Source: Hyalangium gracile (lineage in GTDB: Bacteria; Myxococcota; Myxococcia; Myxococcales; Myxococcaceae). Taken from it: a DNA stretch of 64,000 bases. Below, piece after piece: positions 1 to 7,957 of this stretch. The translations under genes and the position numbers were made by a program. The notes beneath the pieces were generated by a model that did no database searches, had not been told where the DNA came from, and saw only the letters and a program-made list of their open reading frames with translations. Numbering within the stretch: the first letter of the stretch is position 1; each line of letters starts with the position of its first letter. Location: NCBI RefSeq assembly GCF_020103725.1, contig NZ_JAHXBG010000013.1:124001-188000 (forward strand). Reading direction: 5' to 3'.

Positions 1-297
1 AAATACCACCGGGTGGTGCGCAGCGAGGTGAGGGGTGTCCCCGGGTACGACCTGGCCTTCGGCAACATCAAGCAGGAGGGCTCGGTCGTCTTCCCCAAGG
101 AGGTGAAGCTCCTGGCGGAGGTGGCCGAGACGGAGCTGCGCCTGCGCTACAGCGATGTCACCCTCAACGGGCCTCCGGACCTGACCCTCTTCGAGCTGGC
201 GCCCCCCGAGGGCGCGCGCGTGGTAGAGGTGGATGCGCGGGGGAGGGAGGTGGCCCCGGGGCCTGCTCCCTCGCCCCCCGTACCGCCCGGCTCCTGA
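1..297 (+). CDS. C-terminal fragment of LolA/DUF4292-like envelope protein
   Basis: The reading frame is open from the first base of the window, so the 5' end lies outside; 98 codons and a TGA stop are visible. The fragment alternates polar and hydrophobic residues as in beta strands (for example [32 protein letters not shown]) and ends in a proline-rich tail. The pattern 'fP..v ... l.l.Y..v.lN...d..lF.l..P' resembles the C-terminal half of LolA-fold DUF4292 lipoproteins, which bind lipid or lipoprotein in the periplasm. The family call is by eye and rests on the fragment only. It ends 88 bp before the next gene on the same strand. Confidence 0.5.
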   Translation, partial: KYHRVVRSEVRGVPGYDLAFGNIKQEGSVVFPKEVKLLAEVAETELRLRYSDVTLNGPPDLTLFELAPPEGARVVEVDARGREVAPGPAPSPPVPPGS

Positions 298-385
298 AAT
301 CTGCGGCGGTAAATGCCCGGAAAGGTAAATCTCGGTCTAAAATGGCCCTCTTACGGGGACTGTCGGGTTTCCCCCCGGATGCGAC

Positions 386-1150
386 ATGGCACAGATCAAG
401 CTTGGCGAACTGCTGATCAAGGCGAACGTGCTCCAGGAGAGCCAGCTCAAGGCGGCTCTGGCGGAGCAGGCAAAGTGGGGAGGTAAGCTGGGAGAGATCC
501 TGGTCCGCATGAGCCTCGTCTCCGAGGACATCCTGGTCCGGGCGCTCTCCAAGCAGCTGAACATCCCCGCCGTGAACCTGGACGCGGTGCAGACACTGCC
601 GCCGCACGTGCGATCCAAAGTCCCCGCCCAGACGGCCCGGGACTTCGCGATCCTGCCGCTGCAGCTTCGCGACGACGGGAAGACGCTGGTGGTCGCCGTC
701 GCGGACCCGCTCAACGTGCGCCACCTGGACGAGCTGCGCGCCATCACCAAGTGCCGCATCGTGCCCAACGTGGCCGGCCGCACCTCGATTGCCCGCGCCT
801 ACGCCCGCCTCTACGAGGACAACGCGGAGCTGGCCGACGCGGACACCAACTTCAAGGTGATGGACGCGCACGGCCGCACGGTCATCAAGAACATGCGGGA
901 CGGCTCGTCGCAGCAGGTGTCCGCGCCGCCTCGGCCCGCGCCGGTGGGCGGGGCGCCTGCACCGGCTCGGCCCTCCGTGTCGGACGTACCCGCGGTGAAG
1001 CCCGCGGCGACGGGCAGCCCCTCCGAGCTGCTGAAGACCGTCGAGGAGGTGCAGCGCAAGGAGGTGGCCGCCCTCAAGGCCATGGTGGAGCTGCTCATCG
1101 AGAAGGGCGTCTTCACTCGCGAGGAGTACATCGCGAAGGTCAAGCGGTAA
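386..1150 (+). CDS. Orphan MshEN-domain protein (GspE N-terminal type)
   Basis: 254 aa starting at ATG. Residues about 1-150 form an MshEN/T2SSE_N domain, the module that in MshE-type ATPases binds cyclic di-GMP through two 24-residue motifs separated by five residues. Both are visible: [20 protein letters not shown] and [20 protein letters not shown], with a five-residue AKWGG linker after the first motif's terminal Gln. The canonical Arg of each motif is Lys here, so ligand binding is uncertain. There is no Walker ATPase domain: residues 180-215 are Ala/Pro-rich linker, followed by a C-terminal helix ending in [15 protein letters not shown]. The next gene encodes a paralogue with the same plan 9 bp downstream, so the two are very probably co-transcribed. 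The role is inferred to be a signalling adaptor. Confidence 0.8.
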   Translation: MAQIKLGELLIKANVLQESQLKAALAEQAKWGGKLGEILVRMSLVSEDILVRALSKQLNIPAVNLDAVQTLPPHVRSKVPAQTARDFAILPLQLRDDGKTLVVAVADPLNVRHLDELRAITKCRIVPNVAGRTSIARAYARLYEDNAELADADTNFKVMDAHGRTVIKNMRDGSSQQVSAPPRPAPVGGAPAPARPSVSDVPAVKPAATGSPSELLKTVEEVQRKEVAALKAMVELLIEKGVFTREEYIAKVKR

Positions 1151-1159
1151 CATCCCGCC

Positions 1160-2137
1160 ATGCGCAAGAAGATCGGCGAGCTGCTGGTCGAAGCTGGGTT
1201 CGTGACGGACGCGCAGGTGCGCACCGCCCTGGGCCAGAAGCGGTCCTTTGGCCGCGGTCACCGCCTGGGCTCGGTGATGGTGTCCATGGGGATGATCAGC
1301 CCCAAGCAGCTGGCGCGCGTGCTGGCCACGCAGTTCGATCTGCCCTTCATCGAGCTGCCGGACATCCCTCCGGAGGTCACCGCGCTGCTCTCGCTCGACT
1401 TCCAGTCCGAGCACCGCATCGTGCCCTTCAAGCTCGAGCAGGAGGGCAAGACGGAGCGGCTGCACGTGGCGGTGGAGGATCCGGGGGATCTCTCCCTGAT
1501 CGACGAGCTGCGCTTCCAGCTCCACAAGACGCTGCGCGTGTACGTGGCCTCCTCGGATGACCTGGACAACGCGCTGGCCATGGCGCGCGGGGAGAAGTTC
1601 GACATCGTCCAGGCGATGGACGACGACGGGGGGATGAAGATCGAGCGCGGGGCGCCCGTGGTGCAGGGCAACCTGATGAACGACGAGGACACCCCGCCCA
1701 TCCCCCGGCCGCGGCCTCCCATCCTGAGCCCGTCGCCCGCCATGCCGCCGCCTCCGCCGAAGGAAGCGGCGACCGACTTCATCGACGATCTGCTCGGGAC
1801 GAAGAAGCGTCCCCCCGCGCCGCCTCCCGCGCCGCCGCAGCCCCCGCCGCCCCCGCCTCCCGAGCCGGAGGCGCCCGGGGCTCCGAAGGTGCCGGTGATC
1901 ATGTTCGGCGGGGCCGCGAAGAACGTGAAGCCGCCCGAGCGGAACCTGCCCCCGAACTTCTCGGAGGAGGATCTGCGGGTGCTCGACGATCTCGAGCGCA
2001 TCTCCCAGGGGGAGGAGCCGGCCGTTCCCACGCAGAAGATCATGCCGGCGCAGATGGTGGCGGCCCTCGTCCGGCTGCTCATCAAGAAGCGCGTCATCCA
2101 GGAGGAGGAGTTCCTGGACGAGCTGTCCCGGAAGTGA
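1160..2137 (+). CDS. Second orphan MshEN-domain protein with proline-rich linker
   Basis: 325 aa starting at ATG, 9 bp after the preceding paralogue. The N-terminal 150 residues are an MshEN domain with motifs [20 protein letters not shown] and [20 protein letters not shown]; here the second motif has the canonical Arg-Leu-Gly. A low-complexity proline-rich linker (about residues 180-260, with runs of Pro) separates it from a C-terminal segment [20 protein letters not shown] that matches the C-terminal segment of the neighbour. There is no ATPase domain. Known family members bind c-di-GMP; a tethered adaptor or scaffold role is inference. The repetitive Pro/Ala composition makes residues 160-270 hard to align. 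Confidence 0.8.
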   Translation: MRKKIGELLVEAGFVTDAQVRTALGQKRSFGRGHRLGSVMVSMGMISPKQLARVLATQFDLPFIELPDIPPEVTALLSLDFQSEHRIVPFKLEQEGKTERLHVAVEDPGDLSLIDELRFQLHKTLRVYVASSDDLDNALAMARGEKFDIVQAMDDDGGMKIERGAPVVQGNLMNDEDTPPIPRPRPPILSPSPAMPPPPPKEAATDFIDDLLGTKKRPPAPPPAPPQPPPPPPPEPEAPGAPKVPVIMFGGAAKNVKPPERNLPPNFSEEDLRVLDDLERISQGEEPAVPTQKIMPAQMVAALVRLLIKKRVIQEEEFLDELSRK

Positions 2138-2180
2138 GGGGCGTGCCGGGCGGTTCCCGTTGCGTCCCGTGTCCCTGCCC

Positions 2181-3173
2181 ATGAGCGAGCCCCTCCTCGA
2201 AGTCCGCGGCCTGAAGACCCGGTTCTCCCTGGAGGAGGGCCCGGTGCTGGCGGTGGACGACGTCTCCTTCTCCATCCCTCCCGGAGGCACGCTGGGAGTG
2301 GTGGGCGAGAGCGGCTGCGGCAAGAGCGTCACCGCGCTCTCCGTCATGCGGCTGGTGCCGGACCCGCCGGGCAGGGTGGTGGGCGGGGAGATCCGCTTCA
2401 AGGGCCAGAACCTGCTGGCGCTGCCCGAGGAGGAGATGCGCCGCATCCGCGGCCACCACATCTCCATGATCTTCCAGGAGCCGATGACGTCGCTCAACCC
2501 CGTGTACACGGTGGGCGAGCAGATCGGCGAGGCGGTGCGGCTGCACCAGAAGCTGGACCGGAAGCAGGCGAAGGCGCGCGCGGTGGACATGCTGCGCCAG
2601 GTGGGCATCCCCGCGCCCGAGCAGCGCGTGGACGCCTATCCCCACCAGCTCTCCGGCGGCATGCGCCAGCGGGTGATGATCGCCATGGCCCTGGCGTGCA
2701 ACCCGGACCTGGTCATCGCGGACGAGCCCACCACCGCGCTGGACGTGACGATCCAGGCGCAGATCCTGGACCTGCTCAAGCGGCTGCAGGCCGAGCGGGG
2801 CATGGCGGTGATGCTCATTACCCACGATCTCGGCGTGGTGGCGGAGAGCTGCGACGCGGTGGTGGTGATGTACGCCGGCCGCGTGGTGGAGCAGGCCCCG
2901 GTGCGCGCTCTTTTCAGCCGGCCCGCGCACCCGTACACGGCGGGCCTGCTGCGCTCCATCCCGTCGTTCCAGGAGGTGCAGGGTGGGGCGGGGCGCCAGC
3001 GGCTGAAGACCATCCCCGGCATGGTGCCGAGCCTGCGCCGCCTGCCGGTGGGCTGCCGCTTCCGGGACCGGTGCGAGCGCGCCCTCGAGGTGTGCGCGCG
3101 GGTGGATCCGCCGCTCGAGCTCAAGCGTGACGGCCAGTCCGCCGCGTGCCACAACCCGGTGCCCGCGTCATGA
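2181..3173 (+). CDS. oppD: Oligopeptide/dipeptide ABC transporter ATP-binding protein (OppD/DppD type)
   Basis: 330 aa. An ABC ATPase of the peptide/nickel family: Walker [10 protein letters not shown]-loop [10 protein letters not shown], signature LSGGMRQRV, Walker [13 protein letters not shown], and the C-terminal oligo_HPY extension with the Cys-rich [14 protein letters not shown] stretch typical of OppD/DppD. The TTG at 2160 would add seven residues; ATG at 2181 is preferred because [13 protein letters not shown] is the usual family N terminus. It overlaps the next gene by ATGA. Known role: energises uptake of peptides at the inner membrane together with OppF. No permease or binding protein lies in the window, so the substrate is unknown. 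Confidence 0.93.
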   Translation: MSEPLLEVRGLKTRFSLEEGPVLAVDDVSFSIPPGGTLGVVGESGCGKSVTALSVMRLVPDPPGRVVGGEIRFKGQNLLALPEEEMRRIRGHHISMIFQEPMTSLNPVYTVGEQIGEAVRLHQKLDRKQAKARAVDMLRQVGIPAPEQRVDAYPHQLSGGMRQRVMIAMALACNPDLVIADEPTTALDVTIQAQILDLLKRLQAERGMAVMLITHDLGVVAESCDAVVVMYAGRVVEQAPVRALFSRPAHPYTAGLLRSIPSFQEVQGGAGRQRLKTIPGMVPSLRRLPVGCRFRDRCERALEVCARVDPPLELKRDGQSAACHNPVPAS

Positions 3174-4216
3174 CCGAGCCGCTCCTCCAGGTGCGAGACG
3201 TGAAGACGCACTTCCCGGTGCGCGGCGGCCTGCTGGGGCGCGTGCGCGGCACGGTGAAGGCCGTGGACGGGGTGAGTTTCGACGTGATGCGCGGCGAGAC
3301 GCTCGGGCTGGTGGGGGAGAGCGGTTGCGGCAAGAGCACCCTGGGTCGGACGCTGCTGCGCCTCATCGATGCCACCGCCGGCTCCATCCGCTTCGAGGGG
3401 CAGGAGCTCACGGGCCTCTCGCAGCACGAGCTGCGCCCCCTTCGACGGCGGATGCAGCTCATCTTCCAGGACCCGTACGCCTCGCTGAACCCGCGCATGA
3501 CGGTGCGCGACATCATCGGCGAGCCCTTCGCCATCCACGGGCTGGCGCATGGCCGCGAGCGCGAGGAGAAAGTGCTGGCACTGCTGGAGCTGATGGGGCT
3601 GCCGCGCGACGCGATGGAGCGCTATCCCCACGAGTTCTCCGGCGGCCAGCGCCAGCGCATCGGCATCGCGCGCTCCATCGCCATGCGGCCGGACCTGGTC
3701 ATCGCGGACGAGCCCATCAGCGCGCTCGACGTGTCCATCCAGGCGCAGATCGTCAACCTGCTGGTGGACCTGCAGCGCGAGCTGAAGCTCACCTATGTCT
3801 TCATCGCGCATGACTTGAAGATCGTCGAGTACATCTCCACCCGCGTGGCGGTGATGTACCTGGGGAAGATCGTCGAGCTGGCGGACGCGGCCGAGCTGTA
3901 CCGCCGCCCGCGCCACCCGTACACCCAGGCGCTGCTGTCCGCCGTGCCCGTGCCGGACCCGGACCACCCGCGCAAGCGCATCATCCTCCAGGGAGACGTG
4001 CCCTCGCCGCTGGCGCCTCCGCCGGGCTGCGCGTTCCACCCGCGCTGCCCCCACGCCTTCGAGCGGTGCCGGCGCGAGACACCTCCTTTATATGCGCTGG
4101 GCAACGGCCACACCGCCGCGTGCTTCCTGGCGGAGCAGGACGCCCGAGGTAGCGTGCAGGCCCCCGCAACGGAAGGAGCGCCGGGTGTTCTGGCTCAGCC
4201 ACCATCGGGAGGATGA
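3170..4216 (+). CDS. oppF: Oligopeptide/dipeptide ABC transporter ATP-binding protein (OppF/DppF type)
   Basis: 348 aa, starting at the ATG of an ATGA overlap with oppD. Walker [11 protein letters not shown]-loop [15 protein letters not shown], signature [15 protein letters not shown], Walker [13 protein letters not shown], followed by the oligo_HPY C-terminal extension with [14 protein letters not shown]. OppF and OppD form the heterodimeric ATPase of peptide importers. The last ~45 residues (from about 300) are weakly conserved and the 3' end overlaps the start of the next gene by 32 bp. As with oppD, no cognate permease or binding-protein gene is in view, so this may be an ATPase-only pair serving components encoded elsewhere or before the window. 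Confidence 0.93.
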   Translation: MTEPLLQVRDVKTHFPVRGGLLGRVRGTVKAVDGVSFDVMRGETLGLVGESGCGKSTLGRTLLRLIDATAGSIRFEGQELTGLSQHELRPLRRRMQLIFQDPYASLNPRMTVRDIIGEPFAIHGLAHGREREEKVLALLELMGLPRDAMERYPHEFSGGQRQRIGIARSIAMRPDLVIADEPISALDVSIQAQIVNLLVDLQRELKLTYVFIAHDLKIVEYISTRVAVMYLGKIVELADAAELYRRPRHPYTQALLSAVPVPDPDHPRKRIILQGDVPSPLAPPPGCAFHPRCPHAFERCRRETPPLYALGNGHTAACFLAEQDARGSVQAPATEGAPGVLAQPPSGG

Positions 4217-4592
4217 GTACAACCGCACCTATGTGCTGGGCGGAGTGCGTGTCTGCGCGCGCTGCCTGGGCACCTACCCGGTGCTGCTGGCCGGCTTCTT
4301 CGCCCTCTTCGCGCTGCGGGCCCCGCTCGAGTGGAAGTGGGACGTGCCGGTGGTGCTCGGCCTCACCCTGCCGGCGCTGGGGGACTGGGCGCTCGGTCGC
4401 TTCCGGCCCAGGGGAGGCACCAACCTCGTGCGCACCGGGACGGGGGTCCTCCTGGGGCTGGCGCTCGCCCGGTCCCTCTACATCCATGTCCAGAGGCCCC
4501 TGCCCGCCGTCCTCCTGGCACAGGCTGCCCTCGTGACAGCCGTCGCGGTCCCTGTCATTCTCGCCACTTACCGAAGGCCACGCCCCGACTAG
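4185..4592 (+). CDS. Small DUF2085-like membrane protein
   Basis: 135 aa with a GTG start at 4185, chosen because a good ribosome binding site (GGAAGGAG) lies six bases upstream and because homology-like sequence begins there; a longer in-frame ATG start at 4092 would mostly read through oppF in another frame. The protein contains [11 protein letters not shown], the Cys-x-x-Cys-Leu-Gly motif typical of DUF2085 proteins, and three to four hydrophobic segments ([57 protein letters not shown]). Function of the family is unknown. It overlaps oppF by 32 bp, suggesting translational coupling. Confidence 0.75.
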   Translation: MFWLSHHREDEYNRTYVLGGVRVCARCLGTYPVLLAGFFALFALRAPLEWKWDVPVVLGLTLPALGDWALGRFRPRGGTNLVRTGTGVLLGLALARSLYIHVQRPLPAVLLAQAALVTAVAVPVILATYRRPRPD

Positions 4593-4648
4593 ACCCAACC
4601 GCCGCCTCGCCCGTTGAAGGTGAGGGTGGGAGGGGACGGGGATGACCC

Positions 4649-5302
4649 GTGGCCTCGTACGGGGGAGTGGTGGGACCGGAGATCTCAGACGAACGGCTGA
4701 TGCTCGCCTTCAAGGCGGGAGATGCCCGTGCGTTCGAGACGCTGGTGCGCAGGCACCGCACGCCGGTCTTCAACTTCATCCTCCGTTTCACGGGGCACCG
4801 GGCACGGGCGGAGGACGTGCTGCAGGAGACGTGGCTGAAGGTGGTACGCAACTCCAGGGAGTACGAGGCCAAGGCCAGGTTCACGACCTGGCTCTATACG
4901 ATCGCGAGGAATCTCTGCGTGGACAGCGCGCGCAAGGAAAGCTACCGGCAGGCCTCCTCCCTGGAGGCACCCACGGGCAATGGGGCCGGCGGCGACGAGG
5001 GCCGGCCGCTGGGAGAAGGACTCCCGGACGGCGGAGCCAGCCCCGAGCGCGGCGCGTACAACGCCCGGCTGCGCCCCCTCATCGAGCGCGCCCTGGCCAG
5101 CCTCCCGGAAGAGCAGCGCGAAGTCTTCGTGTTGCGTGAGTACAGCGGCATTGCCTTCAAGGAGATCGCCGAGGTGACGGGCGTCTCCGAGAACACGGTG
5201 AAGAGCCGCATGCGCTACGCCCTGGAGGGCCTGCGCCGACGGCTGGCGGAGCTGGGCGTGGACGGGGATCTGGCCGAGGACGGAAGGACGGTGGCGGGAT
5301 GA
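4649..5302 (+). CDS. ECF-family RNA polymerase sigma factor
   Basis: 217 aa. Region 2 is visible at about residues 25-95 (LVRRHRTPVFNFILRFTGHR, RAEDVLQETWLKVVRN, FTTWLYTIARNLCVD) and region 4 at about 145-200 (LASLPEEQREVFVLREYSGI, FKEIAEVTGVSENTVKSRMR helix-turn-helix). The linker between them is Gly-rich. The GTG at 4649 is chosen with a purine-rich stretch GGAGGGGACGGG upstream; GTG at 4667 is an alternative. The stop overlaps the start of the zinc anti-sigma factor gene (ATGA), so sigma and anti-sigma are translationally coupled, the usual arrangement for cell-envelope stress sigma factors. The target regulon cannot be inferred. Confidence 0.93.
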   Translation: MASYGGVVGPEISDERLMLAFKAGDARAFETLVRRHRTPVFNFILRFTGHRARAEDVLQETWLKVVRNSREYEAKARFTTWLYTIARNLCVDSARKESYRQASSLEAPTGNGAGGDEGRPLGEGLPDGGASPERGAYNARLRPLIERALASLPEEQREVFVLREYSGIAFKEIAEVTGVSENTVKSRMRYALEGLRRRLAELGVDGDLAEDGRTVAG

Positions 5303-6885
5303 AGCCCCAGAACCTGCACGCGCAAGAGGACCGGCTCCTCGACTTCGTCTACGGCGAGCTGCCTCCCCACGAGGCCCGCGCCGTGGAGTCCCACCTCGAG
5401 GGGTGCGCCCGGTGCAGCGAGCTGCTCGCGGACATCCGCGGCGTGCGCACCACCATGTCGCAGCTGAGCATGGAGCCCGCTCCCGACGCGGGCCTGGAAT
5501 CGCTGATGGCCTATGCCCAGCAGGCCGCTCGCAACGCGGCCGCGGGCCCCGCGCCCAAGCCCACCTGGTGGCGGCGCTGGCTGCTGCCCGTCGCGGGCGT
5601 CGCCGCCGTGTCCGTCTTCGGCCTCGTCACCCTCCAGGTGAGCAAGTCGGTGAAGCTCAGCCCGGATCTCTCCGCGGCGAAGAGCGAGTCGGTGCGCGAC
5701 GCGGAGCCTGCCCCGGTGGCCTTGTCCGTGCCCCCTCGCGCCGAGCCCGCGCCCGCGCAGGTGGCCATGGCTCCCGCGCCCGCTCCTCAGGCGCCGGCGA
5801 AGCAGGACGCCCTGGCCGAGGCCGCGCCCGCCAGGCCCCAGCCCACGGGGATGGCGGATGACCTGACTCCTCCGCCGTCTCCGGCGGCCGAGGAGATGGC
5901 GGAGCTGGGTGACGGCTACCCGATGAAGCAGGCTCCCCGGAAGAAGGCCTTCGTGGCTGGCACCAAGAAGCTTCCTCAGGACTGGAGCAACGCGGGCGCG
6001 AGCGCCGGCTCCGGGCGTACGAAGGACGCCGAGGACGACGGGGTGGACCGCTTCGCGGACGAGAGCGGAGTCGAGAAGGAGCGGAGCTACGACGACGTGC
6101 GGCGCGACGCGGTGACCCAGTCGCGAGCGCTCCTCCAGAACAAGCCGACCACGCCAGGCTCGGTGCAGGGAGGCATGCCCCAGGAGCCCATGGCCGCGCC
6201 CGGCGCGACACAGCCCACGGAGGGAGCAGGGCCCGAGGCCGCGAACGGAGCGGTGGCCGAGGTCCAGCAGCAGGAGGCTCCCAAGAGCGAGCCGCTCCGG
6301 CTGGGCGGCGGAAGTCGCGCCAGCACGGAGTCCGCCTCGCGGCCCAGGGCCGACACCTCCGGGGACGACTTCGATGATCTGTTTGGCGCCAAGGCCTCCA
6401 GCACCAAGAGGGAGCAGTCGGCGAGCACCGCGGCTCCGGCGCCGTCTCCGCCTCCGCCTCCCGCGATGGCGACCGCGAGCGCCAGGCCCGTGATGCGCCC
6501 CGAGGCGAAGGGCAAGTCCGCGGAGCCCTCGTCCGCCGAGCTGTCCAAGATGGCGGAGGAGGCCCTCCGCTCCGGGGATCGGGTCCGCGAGGCCCTGCTC
6601 CTGCGCCAGGCGCTGAGCGCGGGGGCCACCGGCAGCCTGCGGCTGGGCCTGCTCAACCGGCTCTGTGACGCGGAGTTCGCCATCGGCCGGCGCGAGGCGG
6701 CCATCCAGGCCTGCTCCCTGGTGCTGGAGGAGGGGCCCCGCTCCGGAGCCGCTCAGATGGCTCGCAAGCGCCTGGATCTGCATGCCCCCGAGTCCCGGGA
6801 TGCCAAGAAGGCCGGCTCCAAGGCCGCCAAGAAGGCCGCCGACATGGAGGCCCCGGCCTCGGCGGCTCCGGCCGACGCTCCGTGA
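5299..6885 (+). CDS. Zinc-finger (ZAS) transmembrane anti-sigma factor with long C-terminal region
   Basis: 528 aa, ATG in an ATGA overlap with the sigma gene. The N-terminal 60 residues carry the ZAS motif H-x3-C-x2-C (SHLEGCARCSELL), which binds zinc and clamps ECF sigma factors. One transmembrane helix lies at about 95-115 (RRWLLPVAGVAAVSVFGLVT). The remaining ~410 residues are far longer than in ordinary anti-sigma factors: a low-complexity Ala/Pro/Glu region (about 130-400) and a C-terminal TPR-like helical region (about 415-500, EALRSGDRVREALLLRQALS) ending in a Lys/Ala tail. I infer that the C-terminal part is extracytoplasmic and senses or scaffolds envelope components. Confidence 0.85.
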   Translation: MKPQNLHAQEDRLLDFVYGELPPHEARAVESHLEGCARCSELLADIRGVRTTMSQLSMEPAPDAGLESLMAYAQQAARNAAAGPAPKPTWWRRWLLPVAGVAAVSVFGLVTLQVSKSVKLSPDLSAAKSESVRDAEPAPVALSVPPRAEPAPAQVAMAPAPAPQAPAKQDALAEAAPARPQPTGMADDLTPPPSPAAEEMAELGDGYPMKQAPRKKAFVAGTKKLPQDWSNAGASAGSGRTKDAEDDGVDRFADESGVEKERSYDDVRRDAVTQSRALLQNKPTTPGSVQGGMPQEPMAAPGATQPTEGAGPEAANGAVAEVQQQEAPKSEPLRLGGGSRASTESASRPRADTSGDDFDDLFGAKASSTKREQSASTAAPAPSPPPPPAMATASARPVMRPEAKGKSAEPSSAELSKMAEEALRSGDRVREALLLRQALSAGATGSLRLGLLNRLCDAEFAIGRREAAIQACSLVLEEGPRSGAAQMARKRLDLHAPESRDAKKAGSKAAKKAADMEAPASAAPADAP

Positions 6886-6976
6886 GCCCCGTGATTCCAG
6901 TCTGGGCGGAAGTCGGGAAAGGAAGGGAAGAGTCGGTCCAATTGACCGATGCGACCGCCGTTCCCTCCTCCTGATA

Positions 6977-7954
6977 ATGGGAAGCATGGATTCAGGGGTG
7001 TCAGGTCGGGAGTCGGGCCAGGTCGCCGTGGAGGCGGCGCTGATCATGCCGCTCATGGTCTTCATGGCGCTGGGGATCATCCAGCTCACGATGATCCAGC
7101 ACGCCAAGCTGATGACGGAGTACGCGGCGTACCAGGCGGCTCGGGCGGGCATCGTCTGGAACGGCAACAACGAGCGCATGCATGACGCGGCCATCGTGGC
7201 GCTGCTGCCGACGATGGGGCGCACCGACGACCTGGCGAGCCTGGCGACCACCTGGGCGCTGCACCAGACGTACGACACGGCGCTGCGCACGCTGGCGTGG
7301 AACGCCACGCAGGTGAAGCCGCCGTCCACCTTCAACGGCTCCAACCTGTTCGGGATGATCCGGGTGGACACCATCAACCCGGCCTACTTCACGCCCATCG
7401 ACACGATCTGGAAGCTGCGCGAGGGCTACAACTGGCAGGAGCTGGACTTCGACGGGGCGGACAGCTTCCCGGAGGTGCCGGCGCTCGAGAACAACATCCG
7501 CAAGTTCTTCAACCTGCCCGAGCCGGACGACGCGGAGACGGTGTACCGCAAGGCCACGCGGCTCACCATCCGCCTGCGCTACTGGTACGAGATGCGCGTG
7601 CCGTTCGCCAACTGGGTCATCTTCACCTCGTGGTACGCCTCCAACGCGCAGGTGGCGCTCTACGGCGGCATCGACAGGCCCACGCTGGAGAAGAGCAACC
7701 TGCTCAACAAGAACGTCAACCTGGACGCGCTCAAGGGCAAGGCCCAGGGGCTGGACCACCAGCGCGGCTACAACACCGTGTACGCCCCGGAGATGTGGGT
7801 CCTCTGGGGGCTGGCCACGGGCAGCATCCCCCTCATCTCGGACGCGGTGGGCCGGCGCTACTTCCTGCCGCTGACGGCCACCTACTCCATGCGCATGCAG
7901 TCCAACTTCCACCGGAAGTGGATCCTGCACCTCAACCCGGACTGGGGCCTGTAG
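6977..7954 (+). CDS. TadE-like pseudopilin of the Flp/Tad system
   Basis: 325 aa. After a short polar N terminus comes the prepilin-type motif SG^QVAVEAALIMPLMVFMAL: a Gly, then a residue run with Glu at +5, then a 20-residue hydrophobic helix, as in TadE pseudopilins processed by TadV-type prepilin peptidases. The rest is a globular periplasmic domain with no recognisable catalytic motif. Starts at 6977 or 6986 are both possible; neither has a strong ribosome binding site. The gene is followed after 3 bp by a second pseudopilin-like gene. It is longer than typical TadE (about 150-200 aa), so it may be a minor pilin with an added domain. Confidence 0.8.
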   Translation: MGSMDSGVSGRESGQVAVEAALIMPLMVFMALGIIQLTMIQHAKLMTEYAAYQAARAGIVWNGNNERMHDAAIVALLPTMGRTDDLASLATTWALHQTYDTALRTLAWNATQVKPPSTFNGSNLFGMIRVDTINPAYFTPIDTIWKLREGYNWQELDFDGADSFPEVPALENNIRKFFNLPEPDDAETVYRKATRLTIRLRYWYEMRVPFANWVIFTSWYASNAQVALYGGIDRPTLEKSNLLNKNVNLDALKGKAQGLDHQRGYNTVYAPEMWVLWGLATGSIPLISDAVGRRYFLPLTATYSMRMQSNFHRKWILHLNPDWGL

Positions 7955-7957
7955 TCC

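Noticed and set aside
331-350. TAAAAT as a -10 element upstream of the first MshEN gene
   Set aside because: No acceptable -35 lies 15-19 bases upstream.
164-2608. Very long minus-strand open frames (here, and for example 18229-20046 and 30331-31986)
   Set aside because: They are mirror frames of clear plus- or minus-strand genes in GC-rich DNA; the translations are Arg/Gly/His-rich and show no domains.
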